Shown piece by piece: positions 60,321 to 64,000 of a stretch of 64,000 nt of DNA (position 1 is the stretch's first letter; each line of letters starts with the position of its first letter). Source of the DNA: Alphaproteobacteria bacterium UBA3612 (GTDB taxonomy: Bacteria; Pseudomonadota; Alphaproteobacteria; Sphingomonadales; Sphingomonadaceae). The position numbers were made by a program, and so were the translations under genes. The DNA lies in contig DFLT01000012.1 in assembly GCA_002375465.1 (NCBI GenBank), positions 124,485 to 188,484 on the forward strand. Reading direction: 5' to 3'. A model generated the notes under the pieces. That model did not search any database. It saw only the letters and a list, made by a program, of their open reading frames with translations, and was not told where the DNA came from.

Positions 60321-60973
60321 GCTGACATCTCCTTCTCGGTGGCTTCGAAAACGCGCAGCTGCGCCTGAAGTGCCGTCTGATAGGCCGGACGCCCATGACC
60401 GCGATCGCGATATGCGGTCAGACGCGGAAAGCCCTGCAGGATCTCGGAATGGCCCAGCGCGTCGAGCGCGTGGACGAACAATATGTCGGCGATGGAAAAC
60501 TCGCCGGCCAGCCAGTCCTTGTCGCCCAGCGCGTCGCTGATTTCGCGCAGGCGCTTCTCGATCATCTCGACGATTTGGGGGCGGCGCTCCGCGGTCCACC
60601 CTTCGCCCTTGTGGAATATGTCGGTTGAGGCGAGCTGGAATATGTGCGGCTCCAGCGTGTTCAGGATCGCCATCACCCAAGTGATGACAGCCCATTTTCC
60701 CTGCTCTCCGTCGCCTAGCAGGCGTCCATTCTCTTCGGCAATGCGCAGCAGGATGGCGCCCGATTCGAACAGGCGCACCGTGCCATCATCATAGGCGGGC
60801 ACCTGCCCAAACGGTTGCCAGCTGCGATATTCGGCGCTGTCCGTCTCGCCGCGCTGCAGCAGATGCACGTCATAGGGCAGGCCGATTTCTTCCAGGGCCC
60901 AGCGAATGCGGAGGTCGCGCACCAGACCTCGCGCGAATTTCGGAACCCAGGGAAAGGCGGTGATGACGGTCAT
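60317..60973 (-). CDS. Glutathione S-transferase family protein
   Basis: GST-fold protein of 218 aa. Thioredoxin-like domain FARGLVRDLRIRWALEEIGL with cis-proline in FGQVPAY and the glutathione ES motif LFESGAILLRI. C-terminal helical domain GDKDWLAGEFSIADIL. ATG 60973 overlaps the SRPBCC stop. Substrate unknown; probable detoxification role within the coupled operon. Confidence 0.87.
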   Translation of the reverse strand: MTVITAFPWVPKFARGLVRDLRIRWALEEIGLPYDVHLLQRGETDSAEYRSWQPFGQVPAYDDGTVRLFESGAILLRIAEENGRLLGDGEQGKWAVITWVMAILNTLEPHIFQLASTDIFHKGEGWTAERRPQIVEMIEKRLREISDALGDKDWLAGEFSIADILFVHALDALGHSEILQGFPRLTAYRDRGHGRPAYQTALQAQLRVFEATEKEMSA

Positions 60974-61425
60974 TTCGTGTCGTCCTCGCACAGCTGCGCC
61001 AGTTGCTCGACAACTGCACCCCATCCCTCATGAAAACCCATGTCTTCATGTTGCTTCATGGCCTCGGCGGTCCAATGGCGCGCCGCCGCCGTATAGCGGG
61101 TGCCCTTTCCTTCCGGTTCGAAGGTCGTGACGGCGACGATGAAGGGCCCGGCTGGCTGCCAGTCATCGACAAACGCATCTGTCGAGACGATGCGCCGGTG
61201 CGGAACGACTTCCAATATGGTGCCGTTCACTTCGTTCTTCTCCCCTTGCGGGCCATACATGTTAATGCGGGATCGCCCACCCGCGCGATGATCTTCCTCG
61301 ACGACTTCAGCGCGCCAGGGCTTGGGGCAAAAAAACTCGTCCTTGCGGGTCGTATAGACCTCCCACACCTTTTCAGGCGGTGCATCGATATAGCGCGTGA
61401 CGGATAGCTCGTGCGGGTCGGTCAT
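60970..61425 (-). CDS. SRPBCC (AHSA1-like) domain protein
   Basis: Ligand-binding helix-grip protein of 151 aa (YIDAPPEKVWEVYTTRKD, GPQGEKNEVNGTILEVVP, GFHEGWGAVVEQLAQL). Proteins of this Activator-of-Hsp90-homology class bind hydrophobic molecules or act as co-regulators. ATG 61425 has AGAGGA upstream; an ATG at 61440 overlaps the upstream stop and is also possible. Confidence 0.82.
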   Translation of the reverse strand: MTDPHELSVTRYIDAPPEKVWEVYTTRKDEFFCPKPWRAEVVEEDHRAGGRSRINMYGPQGEKNEVNGTILEVVPHRRIVSTDAFVDDWQPAGPFIVAVTTFEPEGKGTRYTAAARHWTAEAMKQHEDMGFHEGWGAVVEQLAQLCEDDTK

Positions 61426-61436
61426 CTGTCGTCCTC

Positions 61437-62099
61437 TCAATCGCGGTCGGGGGCGCCGAGGGGGAAATAGTGGCGGTATGGCCGCGCATCCTCGACACAG
61501 CGGGCCACGGACGGACGCGCCAGCAGCCTGCGTCTGTAGGCTGTCAGCCTTGGCCGCATGTCCCCGATTTCATGCACCCAGTCGGCGTAGAACAGCGCCG
61601 GGGCGGCAGAGATGTCGGCCATCGAAAATGCGCCGCACACCCAGCCCTCGGCGGGCAGTTCCGCGTCCAGATAATCGTAGATTATATCCAGGTCGGCTTT
61701 CGCCCGGTCGACGATCGGCTGGCAATGTCCATCGGGCCCGCGAAGGGCATCGTTCACGACATGCTGGGCAATCTCCATGACGTAATTGTCGAATACCCGG
61801 TCCCAGCGCCTCACCTCCAGTGCGGCCATGGCGTCGTGCGGCAGCAGGCATATGGTTTCCGGAAAGGTGAGGTCGAGATATTCCACAATTACAGAGGTTT
61901 CGAACTGCACCTGGTCGCCATGTACCAGCAGTGGAAATTTCCCGCGCGGCCACAGCGCTTTCAGTTCCTCGGCATGGCCGGGGCAGGATGGGTCGACATT
62001 GCGAAAGTCAAAAGCCAGTTCGTTCTCGTACAGCGCGATCAGCGCCTGCCACGTGTAGGAAGAAAAAGGATGCCCATAGAGGATCAATTCTCCGCTCAT
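61437..62099 (-). CDS. Glutathione S-transferase family protein
   Basis: GST-fold protein of 220 aa. N-terminal thioredoxin-like domain MSGELILYGHPFSSYTWQAL, cis-proline region RGKFPLLVHGD, ES motif in FETSVIVEYLDL; C-terminal SMADISAAPALFYAD. ATG 62099 overlaps the upstream VOC stop by ATGA; longer readings upstream are spurious. Second GST of the operon, not closely similar to the first. Confidence 0.86.
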   Translation of the reverse strand: MSGELILYGHPFSSYTWQALIALYENELAFDFRNVDPSCPGHAEELKALWPRGKFPLLVHGDQVQFETSVIVEYLDLTFPETICLLPHDAMAALEVRRWDRVFDNYVMEIAQHVVNDALRGPDGHCQPIVDRAKADLDIIYDYLDAELPAEGWVCGAFSMADISAAPALFYADWVHEIGDMRPRLTAYRRRLLARPSVARCVEDARPYRHYFPLGAPDRD

Positions 62100-62590
62100 T
62101 CGCCCCTCGCCGCCGCTTCCAGCTTCGCCAGATCCAGTTTCACCATGTTTGTCATCGCCTCGAACGTTCGTTTTGCGACGTTCGCGTCGTCGCTCGCATT
62201 CAGCTCCAGCAGACGCTTCGGCGTGATTTGCCACCGCAGGCCATAACGGTCGATCAGCCAGCCGCACGCTACGGGTCTGCCGCCATCGGCGATCAGGCCA
62301 TCCCACAGTCTGTCGATCTCCTCCTGCGTGTCGCAGGTCAGCAGGATGGAAACGGCGTCGCTATATTCCGCATGGCCTTCCGGCGCGCCGCCGTTCATGG
62401 CGATGAAGGGGGCGCCATTGATGGTAAAATCCACGGTCAGAACGTCGCCCTGCTTCGGTCCCGGCGTATCCCCCGGCGCGCGCAGGATATTTCCCATTTT
62501 GGAATTCGGTATCAGGGACGTGTAAAGCCGCGCCGCTTCTTCGGCGGTGCCGTCATGCCACAGAAACGTGACCGGTGCGGATATGGCCAT
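62096..62590 (-). CDS. VOC/PhnB-like protein
   Basis: Protein of 164 aa of the vicinal-oxygen-chelate superfamily, PhnB-like (3-demethylubiquinone methyltransferase-like) type: VTFLWHDGTAEEAARLYTSL, LTVDFTINGAPFIAMNGG, CGWLIDRYGLRWQITP. Function unclear. It starts 4 bases after the preceding VOC gene's stop. Confidence 0.84.
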   Translation of the reverse strand: MAISAPVTFLWHDGTAEEAARLYTSLIPNSKMGNILRAPGDTPGPKQGDVLTVDFTINGAPFIAMNGGAPEGHAEYSDAVSILLTCDTQEEIDRLWDGLIADGGRPVACGWLIDRYGLRWQITPKRLLELNASDDANVAKRTFEAMTNMVKLDLAKLEAAARGE

Positions 62591-62594
62591 GATG

Positions 62595-63365
62595 CTATCC
62601 CTTCGGACCGGCGACCAGCGCGAACATGGCGCCCTGCGGGTCCTTTGCGTTGATGATCCATGCGCCGCCCGGCACCTCCATCTTCTCGCCGACGGTGGTG
62701 CCGCCGCCCGCTTCGATGCGCGTGCGGCCTTCGTCTATGTCGGGAACGGAAAAATACAGCAGCCACAGGGGGCGCGGCATGTCCGGGCTCGTGAAGATCG
62801 CGCCGACTCCGCCATCGGCCGGCGCTCCGCCAGCAGGGCGAAAAATCTGGTAAATGCCCATTTCGCCCATATCCATCGCGTCCTGCTCCTGCCAGCCAAA
62901 CTGCTCCTTGTAGAAGGCCCATGCCGCCTTCCCCTCGGTGCTGTGCAGTTCGTGCCAGCCGACATGGCCGGGTGTCATCGGATGGGGCCGGGTATCCATC
63001 GGCCCCACAGGCGTAAACAGGGCGAACGCGGCGCCCTGTGGGTCGGTTACCATGGCAAAACGGCCGACGCCCTCAATATCTTCCGGTTCCTTGTGAACCG
63101 CGCCACCCGCACCTGACAAAATCTGCGCTGCCTCGTCGACATCGGATACGCCGATATAGGAAAACCAGAATGCGCCTGCGCCTTCCGCGCCGGGGACGGG
63201 CGGCATGATGCCGGCGATATCGGCGCCGCCCTTGCTCATGATGCGATAGTCCAGGTCGGGCATTTCGATCGTGCGCGCGTCCCAACCGACCACGTGCCGA
63301 TAAAATTCGGACGCCCCGGCGGGATCGGGCGTCATCAGCTCGTGCCAAAGGAATTCACCGATCAT
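62595..63365 (-). CDS. Two-domain VOC family protein
   Basis: Protein of 256 aa with two glyoxalase/bleomycin-resistance-like VOC modules: WHELMTPDPAGASEFYRHVV (first, about 8-28) and GWHELHSTEGKAAWAFYKEQ (second, about 137). Both end in a conserved DPQGAAFAL/DPQGAMFAL segment. Likely a dioxygenase- or glyoxalase-type detoxification or ligand-binding protein. ATG 63365 with an HxlR regulator divergent; the upstream extension beyond it is not coding. Confidence 0.84.
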   Translation of the reverse strand: MIGEFLWHELMTPDPAGASEFYRHVVGWDARTIEMPDLDYRIMSKGGADIAGIMPPVPGAEGAGAFWFSYIGVSDVDEAAQILSGAGGAVHKEPEDIEGVGRFAMVTDPQGAAFALFTPVGPMDTRPHPMTPGHVGWHELHSTEGKAAWAFYKEQFGWQEQDAMDMGEMGIYQIFRPAGGAPADGGVGAIFTSPDMPRPLWLLYFSVPDIDEGRTRIEAGGGTTVGEKMEVPGGAWIINAKDPQGAMFALVAGPKG

Positions 63366-63394
63366 CTTTTCGCTCCCGACTCGGTCAGCCGTCA

Positions 63395-63432
63395 GGTTGT
63401 AAAATTGAACGGAGTAGTTATCTTTTGCAACC
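63395..63432. promoter_or_regulatory. Candidate HxlR operator
   Basis: GGTTGTAAAA (63395-63404) and TTTTGCAACC (63423-63432) form an inverted repeat with 9 of 10 pairs and an 18-base spacer, in the 92-base gap between the divergent HxlR and VOC genes. The inner GTTAT/AAC bases add further symmetry. Confidence 0.6.
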
Positions 63433-63457
63433 ATGAAGTTTATGAAGCTTTTCCGAC

Positions 63458-64000
63458 ATGTCTGATCGCCACGGCCGGCGTGCTTACCGCGATGGCTGCG
63501 CCGCCAGCCATGCGCTGAATCTGATGGGTGACCGCTGGGCGCTGCTGATCGTGAGGGAGCTGATGTTGGGTCCAAAGCGGTTTTCCCGCCTCCGCCGCGA
63601 CTTGCCGGGTCTCAGCGCCAACATCCTCACTCAAAGACTCGAGGAAATGGCGAGCGCGGGCATCGTGCAGCAACAGCAATTGCCGGCACCTGCTGACGTG
63701 CGGGCCTATGTCTTAACGTCATGGGGCAGGGATCTTTGGCCCGTCATTGCCGAACTGGTGCGCTGGGGCATCCGGTCGGCGGATTTTCCGACTTCGGCCT
63801 CGATGAGCGCCACGTCCTTCCTGCTGTCGCTGCGCGCTTTCTTCGATCCTGATCGCGCAAAGGGTCTGGCCGTCACCATCGGCCTGAACATCGGCGCAGA
63901 TTCCTTTGGCGCGCAGGTCGAAAAGGGGCGGATAACGGTTTCTTCGGCTGCGCCCGACGCGCCCGACGCGGTCATAGCCGGCGATACCGGCCTTCTGAAA
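63458..64000 (+). CDS. HxlR-family regulator, 3' end cut by window edge
   Basis: Winged-helix regulator, at least 181 residues, open to the right edge. The HTH region is HALNLMGDRWALLIVRELML, RFSRLRRDLPGLSANILTQR, the HxlR signature. HxlR proteins are usually about 110-130 aa; this one carries a C-terminal extension (about 125 on) resembling SCP2-like lipid-binding domains (GLAVTIGLNIGADSFGAQVEKGR). Divergent from the VOC-GST operon, so it probably controls it. No obvious SD before the ATG. Confidence 0.88.
   Translation, partial: MSDRHGRRAYRDGCAASHALNLMGDRWALLIVRELMLGPKRFSRLRRDLPGLSANILTQRLEEMASAGIVQQQQLPAPADVRAYVLTSWGRDLWPVIAELVRWGIRSADFPTSASMSATSFLLSLRAFFDPDRAKGLAVTIGLNIGADSFGAQVEKGRITVSSAAPDAPDAVIAGDTGLLK

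Noticed and set aside
1..64000. CRISPR arrays, insertion sequences, tRNA or rRNA genes
   Set aside because: No regularly spaced repeats, transposase-like proteins, terminal repeats or cloverleaf/rRNA stretches were found by reading both strands; small tRNA-like structures could still be missed by eye.

Overview
The window is a gene-dense, GC-rich stretch of chromosome from an alphaproteobacterium, most likely Sphingomonadales. Evidence for this is a GcrA and a CckA gene (alphaproteobacterial cell-cycle regulators), an alphaproteobacterial LexA box (GAAC-N7-GAAC) before recA, a textbook EcfG general-stress promoter (GGAAC-N16-CGTT), a TorF-type porin, a DUF4893 lipoprotein and the argD-argF-hslO order. 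Genus cannot be fixed from the sequence alone. I see no rRNA, tRNA, insertion sequence, prophage or CRISPR array. Nearly all genes look like vertically inherited core or lineage genes.

Layout. 1-2.8 kb: a large-subunit catalase cut by the left edge, then bfd-bfr (iron storage). 2.8-4 kb: prfB, readable only through a programmed +1 frameshift. 4-8.4 kb: an exported truncated globin and a DUF3034 outer-membrane protein, divergent from a periplasmic cupredoxin-like protein and a membrane GGDEF/EAL protein. 8.4-11.8 kb: sseA-metC-mscS with 4-base overlaps. 11.8-13.7 kb: queF, queE, queC. 13.8-16.7 kb: a LysR regulator and parE. 16.7-17.1 kb: no protein gene, but a likely short sRNA with three hairpins. 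17-23.6 kb: TorF porin, cckA, recA, ABC exporter. 23.6-32.3 kb: a second GGDEF/EAL protein, GST, lipoprotein, gltA, gltX, comEC. 32.4-34.2 kb: a four-gene envelope-stress cluster under an EcfG promoter, ending in a protein with six 11-residue repeats. 34.3-41.4 kb: eno, dnaE, rpsU, FKBP isomerase, ccmA, ccmB. 41.4-44.4 kb: small regulators and membrane proteins. 44.4-48.8 kb: hppD-hmgA (tyrosine to homogentisate catabolism), divergent from a MarR regulator and an SLC13 transporter. 48.8-52 kb: argD-argF-hslO. 52-59.5 kb: DUF4893 lipoprotein, orphan ABC-2 permease, gcrA, phaC, an aminotransferase-hom pair and an aspartyl/asparaginyl hydroxylase-like gene. 59.6-64 kb: a PHA-system protein and a tightly coupled run of DUF1428, two GSTs, SRPBCC and two VOC proteins, facing an HxlR regulator that runs off the right edge.

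The least-described items are: (i) the globin/DUF3034/cupredoxin/GGDEF-EAL locus, which could connect periplasmic heme or copper redox chemistry to c-di-GMP; (ii) a perfect 10-bp inverted repeat that puts the DUF3034 start codon in a hairpin loop; (iii) the sRNA at about 16.82-16.89 kb with a C-rich anti-Shine-Dalgarno loop; (iv) the LEA-like repeat protein in the EcfG cluster; (v) the HxlR divergon with a 10-bp-arm operator. All functional links are inferences from sequence and gene order.
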